Numbered from the stretch's first letter, positions 1-8,794 are shown. The stretch: 64,000 nt of DNA from Pseudomonas fluorescens (GCF_018614655.1 NZ_JAGGOG010000005.1:47682-111681), one strand, 5' to 3'. Notes: generated by a model from the letters alone, not told the origin. Numbers and translations are program-made.

Positions 1-77
1 CGACCGTGCTCGCGTCGAGCGAGCAGGTCCATTGCAGTGCGCCGTACAGCGACGAGTGTATCCAGTACAACTGTCAT
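1..77 (-). CDS. recX: RecX, N-terminal fragment (regulatory protein, cut by window edge)
   Basis: Reading leftward from the ATG at 77, the frame is open to the window edge and encodes about 25 residues ending near MDLLARREHG, which matches the start of Pseudomonas RecX. RecX binds RecA filaments and limits their activity. It starts only 8 bases after the recA stop, so the two genes are probably cotranscribed. Only the first 25 codons are visible, so the identification rests on the motif and on its position after recA. Confidence 0.85.
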   Translation of the reverse strand, partial: MTVVLDTLVAVRRTAMDLLARREHG

Positions 78-85
78 CGTTTAGC

Positions 86-1138
86 TCAGATGTCAGCGTC
101 GGCCAGGTCGTCAGCGGTTTCTCGGGTTGCATTCGATTTGACGTCTGCTGTCGGAGTCAGCAGCTTGTCGCGAATCTGCTTCTCAAGGGTCGCAGCCACG
201 TCAGGGTTGTCCTGCAGGAACTTGGCCGAGTTGGCCTTGCCCTGGCCGATCTTGCTGCCGTTGTAGGCATACCAGGCACCGGACTTTTCAACGAAGCCGT
301 GCAGCACGCCCAAGTCAATCATCTCGCCGTTCAGGTAGATACCCTTGCCGTAGAGAATCTGGAACTCAGCCTGACGGAACGGCGGAGCTACCTTGTTCTT
401 CACGACTTTAACGCGGGTTTCGCTACCCACAACCTCGTCACCTTCCTTCACCGCGCCAGTACGACGGATGTCCAGACGGACCGAAGCGTAGAACTTCAGC
501 GCGTTACCACCGGTGGTGGTTTCCGGGCTGCCGAACATCACGCCGATCTTCATCCGGATCTGGTTGATGAAGATCACCAAGCAGTTGGCGTTCTTGATGT
601 TACCGGTGATTTTACGCAGGGCCTGGGACATCAGACGGGCTTGCAGGCCAACGTGCATGTCACCCATTTCGCCTTCGATTTCAGCCTTGGGTACCAGGGC
701 TGCCACGGAGTCGATGACAATCACGTCGATGGCATTGGAGCGCACCAGCATGTCGGTGATTTCCAGCGCTTGCTCACCGGTGTCCGGCTGCGATACCAAC
801 AGGTCGTCAACGTTGACGCCCAGCTTGCCGGCGTATTCGGGATCCAGGGCGTGCTCGGCATCGACGAACGCACAAGTGGCGCCCATCTTTTGTGCCTGGG
901 CAATCACCGACAGGGTCAGGGTGGTTTTACCGGAAGATTCTGGACCGTAGATTTCAACGATACGGCCTTTTGGCAGGCCGCCAATGCCGAGCGCGATGTC
1001 CAGACCCAGAGAGCCCGTGGAAATAGCCGGGATCGCCTGACGGTCGTGATCGCCCATACGCATTACGGCACCCTTGCCGAATTGACGTTCGATCTGACCC
1101 AGGGCCGCAGCCAAGGCTTTCTTCTTGTTGTCGTCCAT
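86..1138 (-). CDS. recA: RecA recombinase
   Basis: RecA polymerises on single-stranded DNA, performs strand exchange, and acts as coprotease for self-cleavage of LexA and LexA-like phage repressors. The 350-residue product has the usual length, with Walker [10 protein letters not shown] at about residues 65-73 and a short acidic C-terminus ending DLADADI. The ATG at 1138 is preferred over an upstream in-frame start because the protein then begins MDDNKKKAL as in other pseudomonads. A LexA box lies about 40 bases upstream and recX follows directly. The nearby tailocin repressor (14522-15256) is a likely coprotease target. Confidence 0.97.
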   Translation of the reverse strand: MDDNKKKALAAALGQIERQFGKGAVMRMGDHDRQAIPAISTGSLGLDIALGIGGLPKGRIVEIYGPESSGKTTLTLSVIAQAQKMGATCAFVDAEHALDPEYAGKLGVNVDDLLVSQPDTGEQALEITDMLVRSNAIDVIVIDSVAALVPKAEIEGEMGDMHVGLQARLMSQALRKITGNIKNANCLVIFINQIRMKIGVMFGSPETTTGGNALKFYASVRLDIRRTGAVKEGDEVVGSETRVKVVKNKVAPPFRQAEFQILYGKGIYLNGEMIDLGVLHGFVEKSGAWYAYNGSKIGQGKANSAKFLQDNPDVAATLEKQIRDKLLTPTADVKSNATRETADDLADADI

Positions 1139-1178
1139 TAAAGTCCTCACGTAATCAATAAGGCCTGACGGCCAACAC

Positions 1179-1194
1179 CTGTATAAGTAGACAG
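1179..1194 (-). promoter_or_regulatory. LexA (SOS) box of recA
   Basis: The 16-mer CTGTATAAGTAGACAG matches the gammaproteobacterial LexA consensus CTGT-N8-ACAG exactly. It sits between cinA and recA, about 41 bases upstream of the recA start, where the recA operator is expected. Confidence 0.88.
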
Positions 1195-1221
1195 TATTGT
1201 TCCACAAAGATCCGGGATCGA

Positions 1222-1722
1222 CTACCCCTGTTTTTCTATTTCGAGTGCAGCTCGTCGCAATAGCCCCTCTAATGCGGCCTTTACCGTTTGTCGGCGGACC
1301 TCGTCGCGATTACCGGGGAAGTGGTGGCGTTCAGCCGTAACCTCATCCCCCACACCCCAGGCCAGCCACACCGTGCCGACCGGTTTGTCGGGTGAGCCAC
1401 CGTCAGGGCCGGCCACACCGCTGACCGCCACGGCGAACCGCGCCAGGCTTTTCTCCTGGGCGCCTTTGACCATGGCCTCGACCACCTCCTTGCTGACGGC
1501 CCCGACTTTGGGGAACAGCGCTTCCGGCACATTCAACTGCCGGGTCTTCTGCCGGTTGGAATACGTGACATACCCCGCCTCGAACCAGGCCGAACTACCG
1601 GGAATACGCGTGATTGCTTCAGCGATACCGCCACCGGTGCACGACTCGGCGGTGGTGACATGGGCATTGAGCACCTGTAAGCGGCGGCCAAGTTCAGCGG
1701 CGAGTTGGGTAATTTCCTTCAC
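1222..1722 (-). CDS. pncC: CinA C-terminal-type nicotinamide-nucleotide amidohydrolase
   Basis: The 166-residue protein is the stand-alone CinA C-terminal domain, which deamidates nicotinamide mononucleotide in NAD salvage. Family hallmarks are visible: [15 protein letters not shown] at about residues 24-38 with the nucleophilic serine, [21 protein letters not shown] near residues 97-118, and a basic C-terminal helix. It lies immediately upstream of recA in the same direction, the usual cinA-recA arrangement. The recA LexA box falls between them, so recA can be transcribed separately. The name cinA is also used for this gene. Confidence 0.93.
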   Translation of the reverse strand: MKEITQLAAELGRRLQVLNAHVTTAESCTGGGIAEAITRIPGSSAWFEAGYVTYSNRQKTRQLNVPEALFPKVGAVSKEVVEAMVKGAQEKSLARFAVAVSGVAGPDGGSPDKPVGTVWLAWGVGDEVTAERHHFPGNRDEVRRQTVKAALEGLLRRAALEIEKQG

Positions 1723-1850
1723 GGTCGTCTCCAGGGGTGGGCGGGCGTTTGCCTACCCTACAGGAGCTTATAGGTCATGCAAGATGCGGACGGGAACAGG
1801 ATGTTAACGAATGAGGGCACGTATATATGCCTGACAGACCTGCACCTTCA

Positions 1851-2537
1851 TCATGTCAGCACCTTCAACGCCTGCTGATACAGCACCTGGCGAGCCGCCG
1901 CGCCGTTCGGCGTTCTGCCTTTGCCGCCGGTATTGATAATGCTGCCAATATTCTGGATATCACTCACGTCAGCCAAGATGTTGAGCCGATTGACCGACCA
2001 GAACCAAGCCGCCGACATGACGGCGTGCCGTGGCTGCCCCAGCCACTCAGGATGACTGACCAGATCCAGTCCCAAGGCGTCTCCACATAAGCGATAGTTA
2101 TGCTTTCCCGTAACCTGAATCAGCCCGCGACCGCGATACTTCCAGCCGTCGCCAGGGGCAGTATTGCCCATGCGACCGGCATATACGTGGCTGGCAATCA
2201 ACTCGGCTTTTCCGGCAAGGCTCATGGCCAAGGCGTTCGGTTTGTTACGCACCGTATTGTTCACCACCGTTTTGACGTAACCGCCGCCTTTACCGTTCAT
2301 CTCGGCGTAACGGTTTGGCCAGGTATCGGCCAAACCGTTGGCGCTGTAGTTCAAATTTTCCACCAGGCGAGTCAGTTGGCTCGACTCATGACCAATCTGA
2401 GCGATAAACGCCGCACTGCGCAGCCTGGTAATAATCTGATACTCGCCCATTGCCGCGTTAAGGGCTGGAGCAAAAACGCCGGCGATTCGGCCGGCGTTCG
2501 GAAGGATGAGCAGCAACTGCTGCTCGGTGATGTCCAT
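1851..2537 (-). CDS. Tailocin endolysin, glycoside hydrolase family 19
   Basis: The 228-residue product is a GH19 chitinase-like lysozyme that should cut cell-wall glycan to release tailocin particles. The catalytic-acid region reads IGHESSQLTRLVENLNYSA near residues 48-66, and the GRGLIQVTGKHNY segment typical of phage GH19 endolysins follows. No signal peptide is seen, so export depends on the holin. The ATG at 2537 is chosen because TCTGGAGA lies 6 bases upstream; an upstream in-frame start at 2576 lacks a good ribosome site. It is the last gene of the tailocin operon, and no spanin gene follows before cinA. Confidence 0.9.
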   Translation of the reverse strand: MDITEQQLLLILPNAGRIAGVFAPALNAAMGEYQIITRLRSAAFIAQIGHESSQLTRLVENLNYSANGLADTWPNRYAEMNGKGGGYVKTVVNNTVRNKPNALAMSLAGKAELIASHVYAGRMGNTAPGDGWKYRGRGLIQVTGKHNYRLCGDALGLDLVSHPEWLGQPRHAVMSAAWFWSVNRLNILADVSDIQNIGSIINTGGKGRTPNGAAARQVLYQQALKVLT

Positions 2538-2579
2538 GGCATTCTCCAGAAATAAATGCGCTCGTGGGTGTTCCACAGC

Positions 2580-3590
2580 TCAAGGCGCCAGCCCGCTCGC
2601 CACGATCGAGCTGCGGTAACCTTGCGTCGGGTCAATGGTGTGAATCACCGTGGTGATCGACCAGCGGCCCTGCATGTACAGTGGCCAGGTTTCATCCAGC
2701 AGCAACAAGCCTTCGGCGGATAGCTGTGGGTTGCCCGGACAATCGATGGTCAACTTCAGCCCTTCTCGCCCGACTCGACGCATTTCACCTTGCGCCACCG
2801 CACGGGCTTCGTCTTCGTTCTGACAGCGCTGACGCAGGATCTTGAACGGCGCGTTACCGATCTCGACCTTGTGCTGCTTGCCGCCAGCGGCATCCCACCA
2901 ATTGACACGACAGCCCTGGTATTTGGCCCGAGCGGTGTCATCGAGTTTGGCGCTGATAAAGGCTTCGTCGCCGGGGCGATTGTTGTGGGTTACCGACAGT
3001 CGAACATCCGGCAGTTGCTGGCCGGAGAGCGACTTGACCTGCCCACGCTTGGCCAGCACATACAGCTCGTTGACCGGTTTGGTCACCGCGTCGTAGCGGG
3101 CGGCGAGGCGGGTGATAAAGCCCATGTCGGTTTCGTTGGACTGGTCGATATGGGTAATGGGTATGGCGTCCAGGTCCGGCGCCACGCGGGGAGAAAAGCC
3201 ATGGCGGGTGGTCAATTGGCGAAACAGCGCGCCCAGGGTCGTCGGCCCGTGGCTGGCGGATCGGCGCTGCCTGAAGCCGCTCTGATCAGCCACACTGAAT
3301 GGCGCCGCCGAAGCCACGATGGCCAGGCGCATGGGGAACAGATGCGGGGTACGCTGGGTGATGATGAACTCACCTTTTTCCACCAGCCCCGACTCCAGGT
3401 AACCGACCCGCAGGCCGATTCTGCCGCCGAGGCTAGGCAAGCCGTCGAGGCCTTCGATGTTGAGCATCAGTTCAAGCCGATCGGACTCGATACCGGCGGC
3501 GTCGGTGTGTTTCCACTGCATCAACCGTTGATTGAGCAGCGCCGCGTTGGCGCCGTAAATCTCAATCGCCGGGGTATATCCCATAGCCAT
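2580..3590 (-). CDS. Tailocin baseplate hub, P2 gpD-like late control protein
   Basis: The 336-residue protein resembles the phage late control D family, the P2 gpD/T4 gp27-like hub that forms a ring between tail tube and spike. Supporting features are length, the N-terminal segment with TPAIEIYGAN, the mid-region ITHIDQSNETDMGFITRLAARYDA (hub linker), and its place directly after gpX. A second in-frame ATG six bases downstream of the annotated start is possible. It ends 42 bases before the endolysin start. Confidence 0.87.
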   Translation of the reverse strand: MAMGYTPAIEIYGANAALLNQRLMQWKHTDAAGIESDRLELMLNIEGLDGLPSLGGRIGLRVGYLESGLVEKGEFIITQRTPHLFPMRLAIVASAAPFSVADQSGFRQRRSASHGPTTLGALFRQLTTRHGFSPRVAPDLDAIPITHIDQSNETDMGFITRLAARYDAVTKPVNELYVLAKRGQVKSLSGQQLPDVRLSVTHNNRPGDEAFISAKLDDTARAKYQGCRVNWWDAAGGKQHKVEIGNAPFKILRQRCQNEDEARAVAQGEMRRVGREGLKLTIDCPGNPQLSAEGLLLLDETWPLYMQGRWSITTVIHTIDPTQGYRSSIVASGLAP

Positions 3591-3599
3591 GTGGCCTCC

Positions 3600-3812
3600 T
3601 TAATCCCAGGCCGAAATAGCCCGCACGGCAGCTGGCCGCGTCTCGACTTCGGGCCCGATCACCCAGACACCGGCCGGTAGCACCGGGCCATATTCGGCAA
3701 GCCCGGGATTCAAGCGCCAGAGGATTTCTTCCGCGGCATCATCGCAACGGCCAAGCTCGCGGTAGAGCAGCAGGTTGACCGAATCACCGGCAATACTTCG
3801 TACCCTACGCAT
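3600..3812 (-). CDS. Tailocin tail protein X (LysM-like)
   Basis: This 70-residue protein resembles P2 gpX, a small LysM-like tail protein that sits with the hub in the tail assembly. Visible family traits are the RSIAGDSVNLLLYRELGR start, the EEILWRLNPGLAEYGPVLPAGVWVIGP core and the compact length. Its start overlaps the end of gpU by 8 bases, indicating translational coupling, and gpD follows 9 bases after its stop. Confidence 0.85.
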   Translation of the reverse strand: MRRVRSIAGDSVNLLLYRELGRCDDAAEEILWRLNPGLAEYGPVLPAGVWVIGPEVETRPAAVRAISAWD

Positions 3813-4188
3813 TAACGAACTCCTCCAGCACCAGCGTCCAGTTGATCACCATGGCGGTACCGTCATCGATCACATCGGTCTGGTTTTCCACCACCGAGTT
3901 GATACGCCACAAACCCCAGTTACGCCCGATACCATCCACCAGCGGCAGTGGCATGCGCCCATCCTGCAGGGCACGTAACTCATCCAATCGCTGCATGCCC
4001 AAGGCCTGCATCGCACTGCCGGTAAACGTCAGGCTTTGCAGTTTCTGCCCGCCCTGGCGCGACTGTGGCTTGCTGGCAATGATGTCCAGGTTGACCCAGC
4101 CGCCATCCGACTGGCGCTGCAACGTCTTGTAGGCAAAGCCTCGTGACAGCCCGAAAATAAAGCTGCCCAGCACCATTTGCTGTCGCAT
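3805..4188 (-). CDS. Tailocin tail protein U
   Basis: The 127-residue product matches the P2 gpU family, a tail-end protein needed for tail completion. It begins MRQQMVLGSFIFGLS, contains the KPQSRQGGQKLQSLTFTGSA stretch and ends with DGTAMVINWTLVLEEF. The ATG at 4188 overlaps the tape-measure stop in a TGATG arrangement, which decides the start and implies coupled translation. Gene order tape measure-U-X-D is that of P2. Confidence 0.85.
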   Translation of the reverse strand: MRQQMVLGSFIFGLSRGFAYKTLQRQSDGGWVNLDIIASKPQSRQGGQKLQSLTFTGSAMQALGMQRLDELRALQDGRMPLPLVDGIGRNWGLWRINSVVENQTDVIDDGTAMVINWTLVLEEFVNA

Positions 4189-6005
4189 CACGCCACTCCA
4201 TCGGTCAATGTCGCGCTGCGTCGAACCGCCAGCGCATCGGTCATCATCGGCATGCATTGGTTCTGCAGGGTTTGAATCACCATCGTGGCAACCTGCTGGG
4301 CGCTATTGGGGTCCAGGCCACTGATATTGATCACCGGGCTGAGGGTGATTTGCCGGTTGTCCGCCGGCGTATTATTGGTGAGCTGTTTGCCGACCTCGTC
4401 CGGGGAGCGCAGGCGGTCGACCATGCCTCCCAGTTTGTCGCCGAGCCAGGCACCGGCATCGCTGCCGAAGAATCCGCCCAATGCGCCGCCGACAGCGGTG
4501 CCGATCCCCGGGAGGATCAAGGTGCCAAGCGCTGCGCCCGCAGAGGCTCCAGCCCAGGCGCCGCCGGCGGTACCGAGACCAGCGCCGACGGCGCGCAGGT
4601 CACCGTTTTGTGCCCCCTGCACCACGTCCATTGCCGCACTGGCAATTCTCAGAGGTGCAAGCCGGCGAGCGCCCACGGACTCCAGCTTGGCTAATGTGCC
4701 CGATAGGCTCGCCGTCAGGCCTTTGGAGCCGCCGCGGGTTGCGGACCTATTCTTCAAAGGCGCGGCGGAAGCCGCAAACGAATTACCCTGAAGCGCGGGC
4801 GCGGCTTTGGCGGCGTCCTTGACAGAGAAGGTGCCAAGTGGCTCGCCCTTGATGTTGAGTTGAGGCCCAAGCTTGGGCTGCTCAGCAAAACGGTGCGGAT
4901 TGAGAGCCCTTCGCTTGCCAACTTCTCTGGCCTTGCCTGCTACGTTGGGCGCAACGGGCGAAACCCTTTGGTCAACTGCGGGAAGCCGGACACGTCGACT
5001 CTTCATGCGCCCTGAGGAACGAGCCTTACCCTTCTTGCGGACTGTCTCGCCGACACTCTCGGGCAGCGTTGCAGCTGCGGTATCGAGCACGCTGCCGCCG
5101 ACCAGCGGGGTTGTCCCGGGGCAGCATGGTTTATCCTTGCCCTGCCCCTTGTCCGTGAGTAAGTCACGAAAAAGTGGAGGCAGTTTCGGCGCGACCTTAT
5201 CGAGCAAATTGCCCGAAGCCCTGGACTTGATCGTGTCCCACATCGCAGAAATGGCTTCGGAAGCCACCGGGCTAATCACAGCATTTGCCGTTTTAAGAGC
5301 ATCGGCAGCGACGGGCGAATCCTTCGTGTGCGTGTTTACAAACTTGACGACGGCGGTCTTCGCATCCAGCCACGGGCTCTCGAGCCATACCGAGGCGGAA
5401 TCGAGCGTGCTGCTCAAGCGCGTTTCACTTTCGCTGTAGGCTTCCCGTTTTGCCTTGATCGAGCTGTCAGAGGTCTCGGTCTTATCAAGAGAGAGATTGG
5501 CACCCGAATGTTCCAGCGCCGCCGCGAGGTCGAGGATTTGCACCTGGCCCAAGGTCATGGCGCTGCGCGTCTGGCTCTCGCTGGTTTCGCTCTGCTTGTC
5601 ATCGCGGCTGTGGACCTGCGTGCTTTGCGTCAGCCGTTGGCTGTCGTGACGATCAGCCACAACCGATGCCGATGCTTTCTGCGGCGTACTGCCGACCAGA
5701 TCATCGGCGTTAACAGGCCGCACCTCAGATGCCTTGAACTGCGACAAGGTACTGTCGAGCGTATCAATACTTTCCCGCAGCAGCGCTTGGGACAAGCTTA
5801 GGCTATTGACCTGTTGGCTGGCGTTGGCCAAGGCCAAGCCTACGTCGGCCAACGGCGCCTGCAGGGCATTCAGTGTCGAACCCGTGGTGAAGCTCTCAGG
5901 CGGTGCAAGAGCGTCGAGATGGGCATTCCCCTTGCTGCCAGCCTCACCGTAACTGCCCCAGCCTTCCGTGGCCATGGCGTACGCGAGCGAATAGTTATCT
6001 TGCAT
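4188..6005 (-). CDS. Tailocin tape measure protein
   Basis: The 605-residue protein lies where P2 encodes its tape measure, after the chaperone gene and before gpU. The N-terminal half is polar and helical with low-complexity Ser/Thr/Glu-rich stretches. A Gly/Ala-rich hydrophobic region at about residues 460-520 (AGASAGAALGTLILPGIGTAVGG) resembles the membrane-active segments of tape measures. The C-terminus carries a conserved-looking segment near ITLSPVINISG. Tape measures set tail length at about 1.5 angstrom per residue, so a sheath near 90 nm is predicted (inference). A GGAG ribosome site precedes the ATG and overlaps the stop of the frameshifted chaperone. Confidence 0.85.
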   Translation of the reverse strand: MQDNYSLAYAMATEGWGSYGEAGSKGNAHLDALAPPESFTTGSTLNALQAPLADVGLALANASQQVNSLSLSQALLRESIDTLDSTLSQFKASEVRPVNADDLVGSTPQKASASVVADRHDSQRLTQSTQVHSRDDKQSETSESQTRSAMTLGQVQILDLAAALEHSGANLSLDKTETSDSSIKAKREAYSESETRLSSTLDSASVWLESPWLDAKTAVVKFVNTHTKDSPVAADALKTANAVISPVASEAISAMWDTIKSRASGNLLDKVAPKLPPLFRDLLTDKGQGKDKPCCPGTTPLVGGSVLDTAAATLPESVGETVRKKGKARSSGRMKSRRVRLPAVDQRVSPVAPNVAGKAREVGKRRALNPHRFAEQPKLGPQLNIKGEPLGTFSVKDAAKAAPALQGNSFAASAAPLKNRSATRGGSKGLTASLSGTLAKLESVGARRLAPLRIASAAMDVVQGAQNGDLRAVGAGLGTAGGAWAGASAGAALGTLILPGIGTAVGGALGGFFGSDAGAWLGDKLGGMVDRLRSPDEVGKQLTNNTPADNRQITLSPVINISGLDPNSAQQVATMVIQTLQNQCMPMMTDALAVRRSATLTDGVA

Positions 6006-6011
6006 CCCGCT

Positions 6012-6727
6012 CTACTCCTGTTTGACGCCAAGGCGAGTGATCGCGATGTCGTAGCGGCGCAATGCTTTACCGACTTCCCAATCGAGGATTTCCGCTTCAT
6101 TGACCGAGTAAATGAGCGGCACAACGTCGAGGATTACTTCGATGTCGCGCTCCGAAAGAAGGCCGCCGGTTTGTTTAAAAAATCGTCGATGCGCTCCTGC
6201 AGTTCGGTCCAGTCGGGCACCGTTAGGCCAGCCAGGTCGGGGATCATCAAGCCGGTGCAGTGAGAGGTGATGAACTCAGCGCGTTCCTTGGCTGTGGTGA
6301 GTTTTTTCATCACTTTGGTGGCGCGCAGAGCAGGCATTTCCAGGGTGACCGAGGTCAGGGAGCGGCCGGCGGCGTCCAGCGGCAACAGCAGTTGCACCTG
6401 TTCGGTGGTCGGCGACTCGGTAGACTCGTCAGCCGCTTCGCCGAGTTCTTCCAGGAAGTACGACGCCGGGCGGGTCGACATGTCGTGCACGTATTGGGCG
6501 ATGCTGACGTAGTCCGGGCGCTTGAGTTGGTCGAGTTCTTTTACCGACAGGCCGGTGGCCAGTTTGGCCAACTCGAAGAACTGATCGTCCTCGTCATCAC
6601 CGGCGCGGGCCAGGGCCTCTTTTTGTGGGGCGTAGAACAGCGGTTTGAGCTGAATCTGCTCGATCGTGGCGCCGGTGTCGGCGGTGATCGGGCACAGCAG
6701 GATGTGCAGCGGGGGCATCCAGGCCAT
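6012..6727 (-). CDS. Tail assembly chaperone, -1 frameshift fusion form (E+E' type)
   Basis: If ribosomes slip -1 at 6173-6179, translation leaves the short-form frame after the AAC codon and continues for 53 codons to a TAG at 6012-6014, giving a product of about 238 residues. The extension begins QTGGLLSERDIEVILDV and ends RRYDIAITRLGVKQE; it has normal codon use and no start codon of its own with a ribosome site. This replicates the E/E+E' system of P2-like phages. The reading frame is directly visible; that frameshifting occurs is inferred from the site and the family. Confidence 0.72.
6134..6727 (-). CDS. Tail assembly chaperone, short form (P2 gpE position)
   Basis: The 197-residue protein lies between tube and tape measure, the position of tail assembly chaperones that coat the tape measure during tube polymerisation. 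It contains PDYVSIAQYVHDMSTRP near residues 74-90 and ends in a short tail after DDFLNKP. The ATG at 6727 is favoured because AAGGA lies 7 bases upstream; a second ATG two codons earlier abuts that ribosome site. A T TTA AAC slippery site near the 3' end permits a longer -1 product. Primary sequence is less conserved than other tail genes, so the role rests on position and the frameshift. Confidence 0.8.
   Translation of the reverse strand: MAWMPPLHILLCPITADTGATIEQIQLKPLFYAPQKEALARAGDDEDDQFFELAKLATGLSVKELDQLKRPDYVSIAQYVHDMSTRPASYFLEELGEAADESTESPTTEQVQLLLPLDAAGRSLTSVTLEMPALRATKVMKKLTTAKERAEFITSHCTGLMIPDLAGLTVPDWTELQERIDDFLNKPAAFFRSATSK
6173..6179 (-). other. Programmed -1 frameshift slippery heptamer T TTA AAC
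   Basis: On the minus strand the codons read TTT TTA AAC in the chaperone frame, giving the canonical X XXY YYZ heptamer T TTA AAC. Slipping by -1 re-pairs the tRNAs on TTT and AAA and opens the 53-codon extension that reaches 6012. Confidence 0.78.
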
Positions 6728-6784
6728 GGGCATTTCCTTGGTGATTAAATATCTGTGGCAGCGGGCTTACCCGCGATTGCCGTT

Positions 6785-6886
6785 GTAGCCGCTGCCGAGG
6801 CACGAGGCTGCGATGCGGTCCGCAGGAGCGCCCTCCGGGGGCTGCTTGCGCAGCCCATCACAGCCTCGTGCCTCGGCAGCGGCTAC
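6785..6886. repeat. Long palindromic repeat within the tailocin operon
   Basis: Two perfect 26-base inverted arms (6785-6810 and 6861-6886, starting GTAGCCGCTGCCGAGGCACG) flank a 50-base centre that is itself partly self-complementary. The arm sequence recurs in the element at 49327-49444 and in the tandem units at 61673-62124, so it belongs to a dispersed family. It occupies the gap between the tube and chaperone genes and would form a strong hairpin in the operon mRNA. Confidence 0.9.
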
Positions 6887-6901
6887 AGAGCAGCGACAGC
6901 C

Positions 6902-7408
6902 TTACGGCATCAGCACCGCACGGCGGGCGTCACCCAGAATGTCCACGCCGTTGAGCACGAATTTCTGCGTGCGTACGTCGATGTCGATCACGGTAATACC
7001 GTTGTCCATGCGGTTGTAGGTACGGCAGGACAGTTCCAGGGTGGTGGTGGCCTTATCGCCCATTTTCAGCTTGGCCTCGGTCAGGGATTTCAACTTGCCG
7101 CCGACGGTGTGGTAGGTGAAGAAGGTCCGGCCGTCCTGATCCTGGCCAGCCTCACGAACATTCAGCAGGATGTCTTCACCCAGCTTGACGCCCAGGGCCA
7201 GCATGATTTCCGGACCGGCGCCTTGCAGCACCAGGGTGGCGCCCAGCACCTTGCCGCTCTTGGCCATTTCCTCGCCGATAAAACGGCCGCCGGTCATGGG
7301 CTCCATGTCGAATTCAATCTTCGGCGGGGTGAACTCCTCCACGGTGGCGGACAGCGGCAGGCCTTGGAGGGTGGCCGCAATGGCCTGTCTGACTCGGTTG
7401 GTAAACAT
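6902..7408 (-). CDS. Tailocin major tail tube protein (P2 gpFII)
   Basis: The 168-residue protein is a P2 FII-family tail tube subunit, which stacks as rings to form the inner tube driven through the target envelope. Features include MEPMTGGRFIGEEMAKSG near residues 35-52 and the C-terminal RTYNRMDNGITVIDIDVRTQKF segment. The start overlaps the sheath stop by one base (TAATG-type junction), so sheath and tube are translationally coupled. A large palindrome follows its stop. Confidence 0.92.
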   Translation of the reverse strand: MFTNRVRQAIAATLQGLPLSATVEEFTPPKIEFDMEPMTGGRFIGEEMAKSGKVLGATLVLQGAGPEIMLALGVKLGEDILLNVREAGQDQDGRTFFTYHTVGGKLKSLTEAKLKMGDKATTTLELSCRTYNRMDNGITVIDIDVRTQKFVLNGVDILGDARRAVLMP

Positions 7409-8574
7409 TAGAGAACGTCCTCCAGGAACTGCTCGATGATTTCATCGCGGGCGTTGAGTTGATAAATCATGTGTTCGTTCGGCGCGTAGCGGCCATAGTC
7501 GATGACGATGAACCAGGTGCCGTTCTTGTACTTCTCGACACTGTTCAATTCCGGGTGCAGGTACACGCTGCCGCCGGGGATGGTTTCGTCGGCCACCAGG
7601 GTTTGCAGCCAGTCGTTGATGCGCTTGACCTCCTGGTCCATAAACGACTTGGTCAGGTTCTTGGCCATGGCTTTCTGGCCGGCCTTGACCAGCTTGCGGC
7701 TGATGGCGTCTTCCAGGCCGACGTAGCTGATGAACTTGCCGGTGATGGAGCGGTTGCCCAGCAGCGAGAAGCCGCCAAGGATGGTGCGGGCGTAATAGCT
7801 CACGCCGTAGCGGTTGAGCAGATCGCCTTCGGTGGAGGTGTCGAGGATGTTGTACTCAACCACGCGGGAAACGTCTTCGGCGAAGGTCACCTGGTTGCCC
7901 GGGCTTTCCCACTGCTTGACCTTGGCCAGTGCGGCAATGGCCAGGGACGATGGCGCGAGGAACACGTTCTTCTTCGCAGCCTTGGAATACACCGACGGCA
8001 TGTTGTGCACCAGCAGGCAACGGTCGAAGCCCAGATCAGCACCGCCCAGCTCGCCGCTGTAGGTCACTTGGTCAGCGACGGACGCGTCCTTGCCATCCAG
8101 CACCACACGGGCCTTGATGCGTTTGCCGAAGGAAGCGAACTCACCGGCCACAGCCTTGGTGCCGGTGAAGCCTGGGGCGCCAATGATGGTCAGGTCTTCC
8201 GGGACGCTGCTCAGGGCAGCGAGGCCCAGTTTGCGACCCGTCACAGGCTCATTACCGCCGATGACATTGTTCAGGGTGTCGGCCGGGGTTGCGCCCTCTT
8301 CGACGATCACCACGTAGACCGGCACCTTGACCACTTTGAGGATCTGGTACACCGCATGAAACAACGTGCCCGCTTCAGCGCCGGTAGGGTCCAGCAGCGC
8401 CTGGGCAGTGAAACTATTGATGCGGAACGGGGCGTTTTTCGGGATCGACAGGTGCGCATTGGGCGCGGTGCCGACCAGACCGATCACGTTGTCACCCAGA
8501 CCACCCATGGCCTCGGGGGATTCAGTGGCATTGACGGTGATGCCGTTATGCTCGAAGTTCAAAACCTCAGCCAT
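7408..8574 (-). CDS. Tailocin contractile sheath protein (P2 gpFI)
   Basis: The 388-residue protein is a phage tail sheath subunit of P2 FI type. It forms the contractile outer tail layer that powers tube insertion. The N-terminal segment GGLGDNVIGLVGTAPNA and the C-terminal WFIVIDYGRYAPNEHMIYQLN are characteristic, and the length is the usual one. It follows a 62-residue small protein by 2 bases and precedes the tube gene, as in other R-type tailocins. Confidence 0.95.
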   Translation of the reverse strand: MAEVLNFEHNGITVNATESPEAMGGLGDNVIGLVGTAPNAHLSIPKNAPFRINSFTAQALLDPTGAEAGTLFHAVYQILKVVKVPVYVVIVEEGATPADTLNNVIGGNEPVTGRKLGLAALSSVPEDLTIIGAPGFTGTKAVAGEFASFGKRIKARVVLDGKDASVADQVTYSGELGGADLGFDRCLLVHNMPSVYSKAAKKNVFLAPSSLAIAALAKVKQWESPGNQVTFAEDVSRVVEYNILDTSTEGDLLNRYGVSYYARTILGGFSLLGNRSITGKFISYVGLEDAISRKLVKAGQKAMAKNLTKSFMDQEVKRINDWLQTLVADETIPGGSVYLHPELNSVEKYKNGTWFIVIDYGRYAPNEHMIYQLNARDEIIEQFLEDVL

Positions 8575-8576
8575 GA

Positions 8577-8768
8577 TTATTCAGCCTTCTTGGTGGCGGC
8601 CTTCTTGGCCTTGGTGGTGTCCAGGACGCTGGTCAATTCCAGGCGGCCGGCGGTGCGCAGGGCGGATGCTTCGACGTCCAGCAGGTCCAGTTCCTGGCCG
8701 ACGGTGGACCAATGGCCACCTCCGGTGGGGAATGGGACGAGGACGGTGTAGGTTTGGCGGTTTGCCAT
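8577..8768 (-). CDS. Small conserved tailocin protein of unknown function, before the sheath
   Basis: A 62-residue protein beginning MANRQTYTVLVPFPTGGG and ending in a Lys/Ala-rich tail (TKAKKAATKKAE). The ATG at 8768 is chosen because translation then starts at the conserved-looking segment; a longer frame runs into the terminator region. Its stop lies just 2 bases before the sheath gene, suggesting coexpression. A role in sheath or baseplate assembly is guessed from position only; the fold is not recognised. Confidence 0.7.
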   Translation of the reverse strand: MANRQTYTVLVPFPTGGGHWSTVGQELDLLDVEASALRTAGRLELTSVLDTTKAKKAATKKAE

Positions 8769-8794
8769 GTTTGAGATTCTCCGGGTGCAAAACG

